Both the position numbers and the translations under genes were made by a program. A model generated the notes under the pieces. That model was not told where the DNA came from, did no database searches, and saw only the letters and a program-made list of their open reading frames with translations. Positions 10,797 through 21,523 of a stretch of DNA of 64,000 nucleotides are shown in pieces. Source of the DNA: Arion vulgaris (lineage: Eukaryota > Mollusca > Gastropoda > Stylommatophora > Arionidae). Each line of letters opens with the position of its first letter. Position 1 is the first letter of the stretch. The stretch lies in NCBI GenBank assembly GCA_020796225.1, contig CM036767.1, positions 14,412,927 through 14,476,926 of the forward strand. The letters run 5' to 3'.

Positions 10797-13139
10797 TACG
10801 TTTAAAATACCTGAGACTGAAATGACAATTCATTTGTTTGTTTAAATTCGCGATTACGTAACATCGAGTTTATGAATGAATATCTCGTACATATATGAAA
10901 ATTTGACAATGATAATCAGATATAGGCAATATGTGGACCATTTTCTGTTTTTCAAGGAAATATAATCTTGCATATTTATGCAATATAATCTTGCATGTTT
11001 ATGCACTATTTCACTATAATCTTGCATGAAAGAACTTTAGGTTCTTTTAGTTGTTTGAAACTGACGAGGGTAAATGTCAAGGTCGAGTATTTCTGTAGCG
11101 TATACTACATGTATATTGCTGAAACTGTGACTGTTATAGATCTAGGTTTCAGAATTTAGATGCGTTGTTATCAAGTTCTGTTCTCCGCTAAATTTCCCTT
11201 TCCTAACTCAGTGAGACAGGTAGACTATCTCCTACTAACAGCTGGATCGGCGAAGGTTCCTGTAGCGGGTTATTATTCTAGTTTCATTTAATTTTAAAGC
11301 AAGCACATTACAAATTTTGCACCAAATTAACCAAGCAACGTTCATGGAGGAAATTGTATATACGTCAAATGGGCGTGCATACATAAATGAGTGCAAACGC
11401 AGTCCGTTGGCAGGATGAAACTGTGTGAGTTGTAAATATTTATATCAATTCTCACAAACAATAACGAAATGAACGATCCTATAAATATGAAAACGGTGTC
11501 TTTTAACACTGGGTAACTATTTAAACTGTTACTTTTAGCTCAACTTGTACATTCTGATTGCTGAATTTATCTTCCACTACAAGATCTTGTTGATCTTTTT
11601 GTATCATGAAAAGTGTCTTTTGGTCAATGCATTAATGATTATATTAGTTTAGTTGATTTTGACTTGCGTTCGTTCTCGATTTAGTAAAACTGATCATAGA
11701 TACATATTTAATTATGGATTTCTCACATTTTATGAGCAGAACAAACTAAATTTATCAATTTCACGATATCAGAGATTATATACAATGTGTAGTGTAAGTT
11801 TGTAAAAACAACAATAGATTTAAAGGTAAAAGGGAATGAAAGTCAATGACAACGCTATGAAGTAGCGCGGAGTAAAATTAATCTTGAAGAATCGATTGAA
11901 GATAACAATGGCGAGAGGTAGATTAGCAAAGAGAGAAAGAGAGACGGGCTGAATGGTAGAAGTTAAACATTGGTATGCACACACACAGTTGTTGATGGGT
12001 ATGAACTGAATGCGTACATATATGTTGTGTGTTTTTTTAATTAACAATTAAATTTGGAATAAAATAACCAATTAACTAGTTACAAAAGACTATTGCGACA
12101 TCTCAATGTACATGAAAGACAAGACTGTCACCTTCTAAGCCTTCTTGGTTTTGGTGTGAGTGAGGACACTGTTCCACCAACAAAGTTTCTAAATATGGCC
12201 TAATCTTTATTTTATACCAACAATCACACATCTGTATTTGGCATTTATGGGTTTTTTTAAACCATGCGCAAATGTTTAATTTTATATATATTATATATTA
12301 TTCATACAAAATGTGTTCGTTCATATAGTAAAAAACAACGAGTAAATATTGACAATATTTCTATAATCTCAACAGTGTTACCATTTATACTCTAATAAAT
12401 GCTCTTTGGCTCAACGGGAGAAAATAAGCAAACTCTGACAATCTTATGAACTCACCATTATTTTGTCTCGTATCTCGAATATAGATAGTTAATAATAAGC
12501 GGCAATTGTTCCACTACTTAAACTGAAAAATAATAGTGTAATTTATGTAGTAGAAAAGATAGAATAAACACCACAATGTGCGCTTAGAATGAACCAGCAT
12601 CTACTATTTAGCAACATGTATAGGTAACCTCGTTCCAGCGATAACTAGTTGTCACTATAACGTAACGTCGTCTGCGAGTTGCGTTGCTGGAACACACGGA
12701 TCTAATCGATGAAATTTCACGCGTTTTCCGCGGAAAAAGAGATTGTTTTGATCTTGCAGCCTGAGGATCTCAAGAACCAGTATAGTACATTCCTCCTGCC
12801 TTTATTGTAATATCGTTAGTCGTCGAATTTCAAGCACTATCATGTATGTGGTTTTTTAAATTTTGATGTGTGGGAACAAAATAACACTAATGTATTTATT
12901 GCCGTTGGTTATGTATGAGCAGAAGGTAACCACTACAATACTTGTCCTCATCAAAAACAGACTATTTTTGAAAGGTTTTTAAACTTGCAGTGGTGGTACA
13001 TAAACACAATATAGATGAGACTGCAGTAAAACTATTTGATCCAGATCACAGCCATCCGATCATGTTCCTCGTGGGAGTATGATCGTAGTCGATTTGCTAT
13101 GGAGAATCGGTTGATTTCGATGTATGGTACCTTGCAACC
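10797..13139. other. unique intergenic DNA
   Basis: About 2.3 kb with no recognised transposon, the longest such stretch in the window. It contains locally repeated motifs (tataatcttgcat at 10963-11028, two to three times) and lies before the candidate signal-peptide exon. No gene is supported. Confidence 0.5.
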
Positions 13140-13200
13140 ATGTGGGCTCAACGTATTACATTCCTATTCTTCTTAGTGTTTTCTCTTCTCATGACTGGTA
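13140..13200 (+). CDS. possible signal-peptide first exon of an unidentified secreted or membrane protein
   Basis: ATG at 13140 opens MWAQRITFLFFLVFSLLMTG, a textbook signal peptide with a charged start, a hydrophobic core and a small residue near the end. A GT dinucleotide in a donor-like context (GTAATC) follows at about 13200, in the phase 1 common for signal-peptide exons. Beyond it the frame turns into AT-rich low-complexity sequence to a stop at 13376. No downstream exon was recognised on the plus strand, so no function is offered. It could be chance. Confidence 0.3.
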
Positions 13201-13424
13201 ATCTATATGGGTATATGTTGCATGCATTCAAGTTATATATTTACTTGATTTTTTATTGTTTTTCTTCTTTTCTATTTCTAGTTTTTATGTGTGTTTTTAT
13301 GTGTTACATTTATTTCGTTATTCCTTTTGTTTTTCCCAGATTTTCATTAGAAACGTTTGAATGTCTCCGTATGTAGTCGTCCATATGTTAGTGGTTTTTT
13401 TAATTCGTAACTCCTGTTGCTCGT

Positions 13425-13560
13425 TTGCTTGATAAAGGTTTGTTGGTCGAAACCTTGCTGTATATTGTCATTGTTTTTGTAATTTGTAAAACTACAGTAC
13501 TTTGTTATTACGTGTTTGGCACATAAACAGGATATTGAAATTCACTCAGAACAGTACAAT
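13425..13560 (+). repeat. S12 repeat
   Basis: The segment ttgataaaggtttgttggtc through aaactacagtactttgttat and acgtgttt recurs at 45640-45725, and inverted as a fragment at 18368-18443. Confidence 0.6.
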
Positions 13561-13561
13561 G

Positions 13562-13735
13562 TGTGAAATGTGACGCAGAGCTCGAGGGAGACCAAGAACC
13601 CGATTGATAGATAATATCACAGACATCCGGCAACATCAACGACTAACAACTACATATGCAACACACCTGGCACAGGATAGGAAATTGAAACTCCCCAAGC
13701 CACTTCACGGCACATGTAGATAAAACAAGACAAGA
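13562..13735 (+). mobile_element. LINE 3' fragment
   Basis: Encodes an RRARGRPRTRLIDNI-like motif and ends aaaacaagacaagacag, a short tandem tail of the kind left by non-LTR elements. A related ending occurs at 52970-53012. Confidence 0.55.
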
Positions 13736-13857
13736 CAGTACACTGTGTGAAAAAGTGTCGTTACTGACTGTAGTACCGCTTTTCAGGGCGGTGTGGGACA
13801 GGTGGAACGTGAGCCTGAGGAATTTAATGGCTGCATGGCTAGTGTAGTCGCCGCGAA

Positions 13858-13985
13858 GATGTTCATGTTAGAATTTTTCATTTATGCCCACAACAGAAAA
13901 AATCCTTGGCCTTACTGTGAATTGAACACGGGCCTCCCACATGGGAGCCGCGCTCTATAATCCATCAACCAGACGCTCCAGACAC
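13858..13985 (-). repeat. S8 tRNA-derived SINE
   Basis: Inverted copy of the unit at 2233-2360, with gggagccgcgctctataatc near the anticodon-like region. Confidence 0.6.
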
Positions 13986-14033
13986 TGTGTGAAATGTTGA
14001 TAATATTTGATTGATCCACTCGGAATTAAGAAG

Positions 14034-14294
14034 TACAGGGTGTTCAAGATAATTGCAGCCCAATGACAATTCGAAAGTTGCCAGGTACACATTGAATTGT
14101 GTTTATTTACTATTTAAACCGGTTCTGACTAGCTCGTCCTACGTCACATTTGTTCATCGTCCCTTCCCGCACTACAATTGCACACCGTCACACAACCTTG
14201 ACCTATACTACGTCATAACTGAACCTTCTCATTTACATACATATATACCAGATTAGCTCCATTCACAGGCTTCTTTTAAGTTGAACACCCTGTA
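14034..14294 (+). mobile_element. MITE with CAGGGTGTTCAA termini, copy 2
   Basis: Same termini and body as 7355-7618. Confidence 0.85.
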
Positions 14295-14561
14295 GCATGT
14301 ACATTGGGCTATACGTTATGTTCTATACATGTAGCTTGCGTGCCAATCAATGTGTTTTTTCTTCGGCGATCTCTGGTCATGGGCCAACTATAAACTTATA
14401 GGTCTTCGAACTCAGGTAAGAATTATGGGAAATCAGACCACAACTACACCACGTGACCTCGCATTTCAGTATTGGTGTATATAGACGAATTCATTTTAAA
14501 ATCAACACAATATGCTAAATCGAAGTTTTATTATGCAACAACAATGAAGTTTAACCATTTT

Positions 14562-14763
14562 TTTCGATCCAGAAGTACTTGAGCTTTCAGCTCTTCGGTT
14601 CGGTGCCATGGACATCGTAACCCTTCGGTTCGGTGCCACGAACACCGTAAATCTGGATAACCTGTGGCTTTTCTGCCAGCTCGTGGAATTGAACCGCACT
14701 CATATGGGGCTTGTCACCCGTCGTCCAACGCGCTACGAACACTCTGTCAGGCGGGCAAGTTTA
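14562..14763 (-). mobile_element. S3 tRNA-derived SINE
   Basis: On the minus strand: A-box-like gtagcgcgttgg, B-box-like ggttcaattcc, then two copies of a cggtgttcgtggcaccgaac-like motif, and a 3' A run (T run at 14559-14564). Sister copies lie at 20768, 21030, 23676 and 48283. Confidence 0.85.
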
Positions 14764-14944
14764 ACGATAAGGAATATCAATATTATTAATATTTTTCACC
14801 AATAAATTACCATAGACTCACAGAACTGAGTAAAATTGCAAAAAAACTTGCAATGTTCTATTAAACATATATACTTTCCAGCCCCCTTCTCTTACCTAGG
14901 TCAGGGATTCCCTGGTCAGTTGTCTGGTCCCGTTATCTAGAGTT

Positions 14945-15490
14945 GACTGTGGCTTAATCCACCGTGGACTACAAACTGGGCAGTCATCATCAGATCTTTC
15001 AGGTTTCTCCAAAGCTTACTTTTCAGGTCGACTCGGTGGGACCACATGTTGCTTCACAGCTCATCCAGGAGGAAAGGACAGCTCTCACAGAGATACGTGT
15101 AGTTTTCTGTCCAGTGTTTTTTTTTTATTTATGCCAGTGAGTTTTCCTTAATTTATTATAATCGGGACAGTTTTGAAGTATGTGCTCTGCAGTCTGAAGT
15201 GTGTGCCCACATGAATATAAAATGTATAACATGGTTGAATTGTCAATAATAAATTTGGTATGCAAGTGGTTTAGGAGTCGATTGTGTCTTGTTCAGAGGT
15301 ACCGAATGACAATTTGTACTATTCTGCTCATATTTTGGTTTAGCACTATCCTTGACAAGTTGGTTTGCTGTTTCATTTCCTTTCATTCTACAACGAGATG
15401 GTATCCACTGAATTATGACTTTGCACTGGTTGTATAGTTCAGATAATAGGGGCTGTCGACTTGACACTTTTCTGGACAAGTGCTTGATGT
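14945..15490 (-). mobile_element. LINE A-related RNase H and C-terminal fragment
   Basis: The minus strand encodes VIIQWIPSRCRMKGNETANQ and LVKDSAKPKYEQ, the RNase H end of a Jockey/I-type LINE. The 3' part (14945-15090) resembles LINE A. Diverged and broken. Confidence 0.65.
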
Positions 15491-15509
15491 GCTGATTGTG
15501 TATCTGTCA

Positions 15510-16110
15510 CGCCCGAGTGGTTACAGGGACCCAAATTTGGAGTGTAAAGAATAGAACCACTGTTACCTGTCATGCATTTCGTAAGAGGCGACTAAGGAGG
15601 TTTGGTTGCAATCGGATGCATGTGTCCGCTAGGGAATGCTAACCCGAAACAAATGCTTGCAGAAAACGGATGCACCAGGCCGTAAGGCGCATAACATGGT
15701 GCAACAACTCCTCACAATGAGGAATGGGATAACGGTCGGCACAAACGAGGAAGCAGAAATCAAAGGAATTATATCCTACAGAACTGCCCCAGTATGCAGA
15801 CTTGAGAAGAAAGAGGTGACCCACTTACATCAGAGTCCAAGACAAACTGTATGGCGTGGCAGATAATCTGAGGCAGACAACTGCCTTTATTAGAGAATCC
15901 GAAATCCCAATCTAGTGAGAACGCAGAAGACAAACTGTATGGCGTGGCTGATAATCTGAGGCAGACGGCTGCCTTTATTAGAGAATCCGAAATCCCAATC
16001 TAGTGAGAACGCAGAAGACAAACTGTATGGGGTGGCTGATAATCTGAGACAGACGGCTGCCTTTATTAGAGAATCGAAATCCCAATCTAGTGAGAACGCA
16101 GAAGAAGAAG
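15510..16110 (+). mobile_element. S1-L composite SINE with triplicated tail
   Basis: The S1 head and body as at 6401, but the last about 89 bases (gacaaactgtatgg...agaacgcagaa) occur three times in tandem, starting near 15840, 15929 and 16017. The copy is flanked by tatctgtca on both sides (15501-15509 and 16111-16119). Confidence 0.85.
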
Positions 16111-16297
16111 TATCTGTCAATAATGTCACAGACTGGGGATCATGATTTGTGCATGCCTGTACAAACTCTGAAGGTTTAAGAGAGAATGTAAGTACAATTT
16201 GTCTGCGATAGATCTTACGCGTGTTCAAATACTATCTCTAACCACGAACTGCTTGCAGCTTGCACAATGTCAACAAGGGAATTTTCTACATCTTTCT

Positions 16298-16554
16298 ACT
16301 TCTTCTTCAAACGCTACATATCGACAACTCGTTAACCACTCTGTGTGATTTACATGTGATCTGAGCTTAAGAGCGATTGTACGTTGTGCCACTTATGCGC
16401 CTACAAGTAGACCAGGACATCCGATTTCTACTGTACTTTTATTTACTAGGATAGCATCACTAGGTCCTATATCAGTCGCCTCTTACAACATACCTTGTAG
16501 GTTGCAGTTGTATTATTCTTTGCTCCCCTTGCGAGCCCCGGCGCCACACGGGCG
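16298..16554 (-). mobile_element. S2 SINE inserted in LINE D
   Basis: Inverted S2 from cttcttcttcaaacgct to gccacacgggcg. Near-identical caacaaggga and caacaaggaa flank it. Confidence 0.85.
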
Positions 16555-16578
16555 CAACAAGGAAATGAGCACCATCAT

Positions 16579-16826
16579 CGCCCGAGTGGTTACCGGGACC
16601 CAAATTTGGAGTCTAAAGAATGGAATCACTGTTACCTGCCACGCATGTCGTAACGAGGCGACTGAGGAGGTTTGGTGAAATCGGATGCGCGTGTCCTAAA
16701 CGTGTAGAAGTCTATGCGTTTAGGGACCTACTAAACCAATGTGGAACGTACTTGGCAAAGATCAAACATATCACAAAGAGTGATTAAATTTGGTAGTAAA
16801 GAACGAACGCAAAGAAGAAGAAGAAG
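16579..16826 (+). mobile_element. S1 SINE inserted in LINE D
   Basis: Full S1 from cgcccgagtggttaccggg to gaagaagaagaag, flanked by gcaccatcatc and gcactatcatc. Confidence 0.9.
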
Positions 16827-17088
16827 CACTATCATCCAGAAGAGACGCTGAAGATGGATTGGACATCTGATACGCATGAAGACGAACTATGTCATGAAAA
16901 CTGCATTGAGGTAGACACCAGAGGGTAAACGAAAACGTGGAAGATCCAAAACGATGTAGAGAACAGTAGAACAAGAACTGAAATAAATAAATCACATTTA
17001 GAACATAATACAGAGTACTGCCAAGAAAAGAGAAGAATGGTGTGCTGTTGTTGCTGCACTAACTGCCAGAGGCGTCACAGACTAGAGA

Positions 17089-17640
17089 GTAAGTCGTATG
17101 TAACATTGGCTTCTCTCGACTTTTCTGAGAGTTGCGTCAAAACCTTCTATCTTTAAGATAAAAAAAAAGGTTATTAAAACTTTCCCTGCCAAGACTGGGT
17201 GTTAATATTGTTTCATAATTTTACGATTTTAGCATATGTTTTGTTCAGGAAGTGATATTCCTTCAACCATTCTTATTTGCTTCTTCCAACAAGCATGGTA
17301 AGTTAGATCGTTACTTTTCTTTATCCTCGTTTGAGCCCCGATATCAGACAGGCAGAATAAAATAAAATAAACATCTTCTCTACGGTAGAAAATGGCTTGC
17401 CTGAAGCAGGTTTAACTTTCACCTCAATGCCGACGTAAGTTAAAATAAAAGTAATTTCCAACTCACGATAATCAATAAGTGGACTTCCCGGGCAATATCG
17501 TCACTCTCTTTCACCAAGGATGTAAAGGTCGGCCTAATAGAGCGTTACACATCTCTTTCATCTGTTTTTCTTTTGGCTTGATTCCAGTATAGTTCTCGAT
17601 TTGTAATAGAGTGTAATATTTTCGTCCCATTTAACTGATT
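17089..17640. other. intergenic, no recognised feature
   Basis: No gene or repeat family recognised. Confidence 0.45.
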
Positions 17641-17652
17641 GACTTCCTGGAG

Positions 17653-17836
17653 ACCTAGTTTCATGAATGTCGACTTATCATGTTTGTCGATATCAGAAAA
17701 AAAATACACGAGAGATTGATTAATAGCAAATCACGGGGATCTAGTTTCATGAATGTCGACTTATCATGCTTGTCGATATCAGAAAAAAATGCACGAGAGA
17801 TTGATTAATAGCAATCACGGGGATCTAGTTTCCTAG
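17653..17836 (+). repeat. two-copy 83-base tandem repeat plus partial third
   Basis: The unit begins ctagtttcatgaatgtcgac, includes gtcgatatcagaaaaaa, and ends gcaaatcacgg. A diverged version follows at 18568-18645. Confidence 0.75.
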
Positions 17837-18095
17837 GGGTATCTACGACACAGTGGTTAAAACGTTTGCCTGACGTCAGTGGCGGCTCGTGACCAGTATT
17901 GTTAGTGAGGCCAGACAGATATTTTCGGAAAAATCATGGTTTTGGTTAGGTTATATTTTAATGTATAAAATAATAAATACACGTTACACCTTATTTTTGT
18001 GGGGCCCGGCCCCGCTGGCCCTTAATGACGAGCCGCCACTGCCTGACGTTCTGATGGTTCGAATCCGTGTCACATGTGCAATTTTTTTTCTGAGG
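17836..18095 (+). repeat. tRNA-like repeat interrupted by a hAT-like MITE
   Basis: The pieces ggggtatctacgacacagtg, gtttgcctgacgt and tctgatggttcgaatccgtg form a tRNA-like unit with B box ggttcgaatcc. It is split by the MITE at 17877-18041. Confidence 0.65.
17877..18041 (+). mobile_element. hAT-like MITE, copy 1
   Basis: 165 bases with termini cagtggcggctcgt and acgagccgccactg, flanked by perfect 8-base duplications cctgacgt (17869-17876 and 18042-18049). The 8-base duplication and CAG...CTG ends fit hAT-type elements. Copy 2 is inverted at 26947-27112. Confidence 0.9.
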
Positions 18096-18214
18096 TCCTA
18101 AGGATTGTTGCTATAGCTACGGTGTTCGTGCTTTTCGAGGGGCATGTTAATTCTACCGAGAGGGACGGAGCCTTATGGAGAACCCCGGTGCAATGAAATC
18201 AATCCTTCGCGAAC

Positions 18215-18562
18215 TCGCCCGCGTGGCTGGGGCCCCCGAGGGGAGCAAAGAATAGTAACACCGTGGCGACCTACAAGGCATGTCGTAAGAGGCCACTGTG
18301 CTAGGGTCTAGGAAGCTACCTAGTAAATAAATGCGTCGCAAAAATTAGATGTGCTGGTCTACTTGTAAAAACACGTAATTACAAAGTACTGTAGTTTTAC
18401 AAATTACAAAAACAATGACAAAATGCAGTTCCATATATATGTACTGGTCTACTTGTAGACGTATAACTGGCACAAAGTACAATCGCTCTTAGGCTCAGAT
18501 CACATACATATCACAGAGTGGTTTAACAAATGGTCGATATGGAGTGTTCGAAGAAGAAAAAG
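18215..18562 (+). mobile_element. S2 SINE with an internal insertion
   Basis: S2 head to tail (cgcccgcgtggctgggg to gaagaagaaaa), interrupted at 18368-18443 by an inverted S12 fragment. ctggtctacttgta lies on both sides (18354-18367 and 18444-18457). Confidence 0.8.
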
Positions 18563-18769
18563 ACACTAGTTTCCTGACTTTCGACTTCTCATGATTGTCG
18601 AAGTCATTTAAAGTGCACGTGAGATTTATAATAGCAGTCACATAGACCTACAAACAGGGAACTCTGGGATATAACAGGAAAACGACAGGTGGAACAAGAG
18701 ATAAGGAGCAGAAGGTGGCGATGGATATGACACACACAGAGTAAACCTTCTAACAGCATCACAAGACAG

Positions 18770-19720
18770 GCTCTCCGATGGAACCCATTTCTTTCAGTTC
18801 TTGTTCTATTGTTCTCCATCAGATAATTTTGGCTCTTCCATATGTTCGTTTACCCTCAAGTTGTCCATCTCTGTGCAGTTTTTGTGACAGAGTTAGTCTC
18901 TATGCGTATCACATGTCAGATCTATCTCCAGCGTCTCTTTTGGATAATGATGCTCATATTGTTTTGTTGACACTGTGCAGGCAGTTCTTGGTTAGAGATA
19001 GTTTGTGTATGATGGTGCTCATATTTTCTTGTTGACAACTCTCTGTGTAAGCAACTCTTGGTTAGAGATGATATTTGGACAGAACACCCGTAAGATTTTT
19101 CGGAGACAAGTTTTATAAAAGGTGGGGAGTTTGGACATATCTTGTTCTGTCATTCCTCAGTATTCTGATCTGTATAGTAAAGTTGAAAGCACACATCTGT
19201 AGTATATATTAATCTTGGTTTTGATGCTGTATTGGACTGACTTCCAGACCGTCTGAAGGGTTATGAATGCATTTCGTGCCTTAGTCGGTTTTTAATTAGC
19301 CCTTAATCTGCTAAGGACGTGTATAGACGTTTTTCCATATGCTGCTAAAGACGTATTAACACGTCTGTTATTATCTCTCCTCTGTGGACTAAAGACGTGT
19401 TAACACGTTATACATTTCTACTGTCACTGCTATATGCGTACATTCACGTTTGTGACCTAGAAACAAAGAGTAACTGTTTTTAGTTTCGTCTTCGAAAAGT
19501 ATGTAGCAGCGAAAGGATTTTAATGTCAGGTCCAACTCCTCCTCCGTGGCTGATAACACTTCCAACATATGTGAAAGTAGCTGTATTTTACAGTATGTTA
19601 TAGAGCACACAAGAAATTGATAATAGCAGTCGGGGAGAGTTTGTTTCCTCACATCCCAAAATTACTACATGGTACTACAATGGGATCTTTACTTTTTTAT
19701 ATTAATGAACTGACCTCACT
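18770..19720 (-). mobile_element. LINE D fragment, split by a TTAA MITE
   Basis: The minus strand resembles the LINE D 3' region at 21524-22060 (tgtgtatgatggtgctcat, cagttcttggttagag, cattcctcagtattctgatc). The 5' part continues after the MITE at 19292-19523. All frames are broken. Confidence 0.7.
19292..19523 (+). mobile_element. piggyBac-like MITE, diverged copy
   Basis: It has termini related to ccctttcgctgcta and its inverse, several acgtgttaacacgt-type internal motifs, and TTAA at both edges. It corresponds, inverted, to 36726-36949. Confidence 0.7.
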
Positions 19721-19821
19721 GGGAATTAAATCCTTCACGCTTGTGATTACATCCAACGCACTGTGCCAAGCAAAAATCAATCGATACGTTTAGCAGAAGC
19801 AACACTGAAGTTACTTTCTCC

Positions 19822-19825
19822 CATC

Positions 19826-19866
<41 letters not shown>
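19822..19866. repeat. (TC)n microsatellite
   Basis: About 20 uninterrupted TC units. Confidence 0.95.
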
Positions 19867-19869
<3 letters not shown>

Positions 19870-19924
19870 GCTCTTAATTCTTGCTGTCCATATGTTATCT
19901 TTAAATAGGTTTTCTTTATATAGA

Positions 19925-20310
19925 AAGCAAGTTGAATGCATTTGAAAATAGATGTCTGCGAAAAATAATGAATATAAAATGGAACGAATTCAGCAGAAGT
20001 GATGAAATCAGAGACATGTCTGGTCAACCACTAGTGACAACTGTTATAAGAAAGAGAAGTTGGACACACCTTGAGGAGAAATGATCAACGAATATCAAAG
20101 CAGGCGTTGAAGTGGGATGCAAAGGGTTCAAGAAATAGAGGTCGACCTAAGGAGACCCTGAAACGAACTTTGCTGAGAGAGGCAAGAAATATCGGTCTCA
20201 GTTCCATGGAGGAGATTGAGCGAGTTGCCCAGGATAGAGCGGTATGGAGAAATTACTTGCAGGCCCTATGTGACGTATAACGGTACGAGAGGAATTATTA
20301 TTATTATTAT
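19925..20310 (+). mobile_element. LINE G 3' end with (ATT)n tail
   Basis: Encodes, over broken frames, a CLRKIMNIKW-like segment, then ALKWDAKGSRNRGRPKETLK and DRAVWRNYLQALCDV, the typical RTE-like C terminus. It is followed by attattattattat (20295-20310). Confidence 0.8.
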
Positions 20311-20410
20311 ATATGTTATCTTTAATTTTAACATTCGTCTTTTAATATATTTTTTTCAAAAGAGCAATTGTTTTTACAGACTGTTGTTGTTGTCCAACCC
20401 CCCACCCCCT

Positions 20411-20663
20411 CGCCCGAGTTGTTACCGGGGCCCAAATTTGGGGTGTAAAGAATAGAACCACTGTTACCTGCCATGCATGTCGTAAGTGGCGACTAAGGAG
20501 GTTTGGCTGAAATCGGATGCACGTGTCCTAAACGTGTAGAAGTCTATGCGTTTAGGGGCCTACCAAACCAATGTGCAACGTATACACGTTCTTGGCAAAG
20601 ATCAAACAAATCACAAAGATTGATTTAAATTAGTCGTAAAGAACGAACGCAAAGAAGAAGAAG
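20411..20663 (+). mobile_element. S1 SINE
   Basis: Full-length S1, head cgcccgagttgttaccgggg, tail aacgcaaagaagaagaa. ttgtccaacccc flanks it on both sides. Confidence 0.92.
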
Positions 20664-20767
20664 TTGTCCAACCCCAGGAATTATGAGTTTTCACTGTTTT
20701 TCCTATAGTGCACTGGGGAGAGTACCCGGCTTTTTTATCCAGACCTAGAAACCTCCAACAACTCTAG

Positions 20768-20965
20768 GCGGTTTTTTTCCGGTTCAGAAGCACTTTTCAG
20801 CTCTTTGGCTCGGTGCCATGGACACCGTAACCCTACGGTTCGGTGCCATGAAAACCGTAAATCTGAGAAACTGTGGTTTTTCTGCCAGCCCGCGGGATTG
20901 AACCGCACTCGCAGGGGGCTTGTCATCCGTCGTCCAACGCGCTACGAACACGCTGGGCAGGCGAG
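20768..20965 (-). mobile_element. S3 SINE
   Basis: Inverted S3 with a T run at its left end and B-box-like sequence at about 20890-20905. Confidence 0.85.
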
Positions 20966-21029
20966 CAACTCTAGGCGCATAGTGCTATACTTAGTGCTGC
21001 GGAGACCTCTATTTCTGGTAGAGTCTGGT

Positions 21030-21238
21030 TATTTTTTTTTTCCCGATCCAGAAGCACTTGAGCTTTCAGCTCTTCGACTCGGTGCCATGGACATCGTAAC
21101 CCTTCGGTTCGGTGCCACGAACGCCGTGAATCTGGGGAACCTGTGACTTTTCTGCCAGCCCGCGAAATTGAACCCGCACTCACAGAGGGCTAGTCACCCG
21201 CAATCCAACGCACTACGAACACCCTGGGCAGGCGGGCG
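21030..21238 (-). mobile_element. S3 SINE
   Basis: A second S3, in the same orientation and only 65 bases from the previous one, with an 11-base T run. Confidence 0.85.
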
Positions 21239-21523
21239 AGAGTCAGGTTAAAACACCCATTTTTGTTTTCTTTGGAAAGGAGAGATGGTTGCGATTTTTG
21301 TACGTAGCCTAATGAATAAAATATGAAGATACGATATCATGCAGACACAGCTCAATATTTTAGTTTTAGGTCTTCTTTTTAACTTTCTCAAACCATCATC
21401 TCATTATTAATTACCACGTAGACTGCGATTAGTTCTCCAAACTCACTTCATCTAATATGGATTTGGCCTGTGGTGAGTTTTGGCTACATCATGCATGGAT
21501 CGGAATTTAAAATGTATTTGGTC

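Larger units (their letters stand above)
16117..17088 (+). mobile_element. LINE D 3' fragment, split by two SINEs
   Basis: Pieces at 16180-16297, 16555-16578 and 16827-17088 join to sequence like 21700-22055 (tcttacgcgtgt, caacaagggaat, cactatcatcc, ggcgtcacagac). An S2 (minus) and an S1 (plus) were inserted into it. Confidence 0.8.

Noticed and set aside
12634..12692. Inverted gttccagc ... gctggaac possible hairpin or operator
   Set aside because: An isolated 8-base match around a 40-base loop is expected by chance at this scale.
13140..13376. A 78-residue membrane protein over the full frame
   Set aside because: Beyond about residue 20 the sequence is low-complexity AT-rich read-through; only the signal-peptide-like start is retained as a candidate exon.
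15201..15437. Plus-strand protein opposite the LINE A-like fragment
   Set aside because: Antisense shadow of the RNase H remnant, which is the recognisable frame.
19763..19945. Small protein rich in LS repeats
   Set aside because: Translation of the (TC)n microsatellite.
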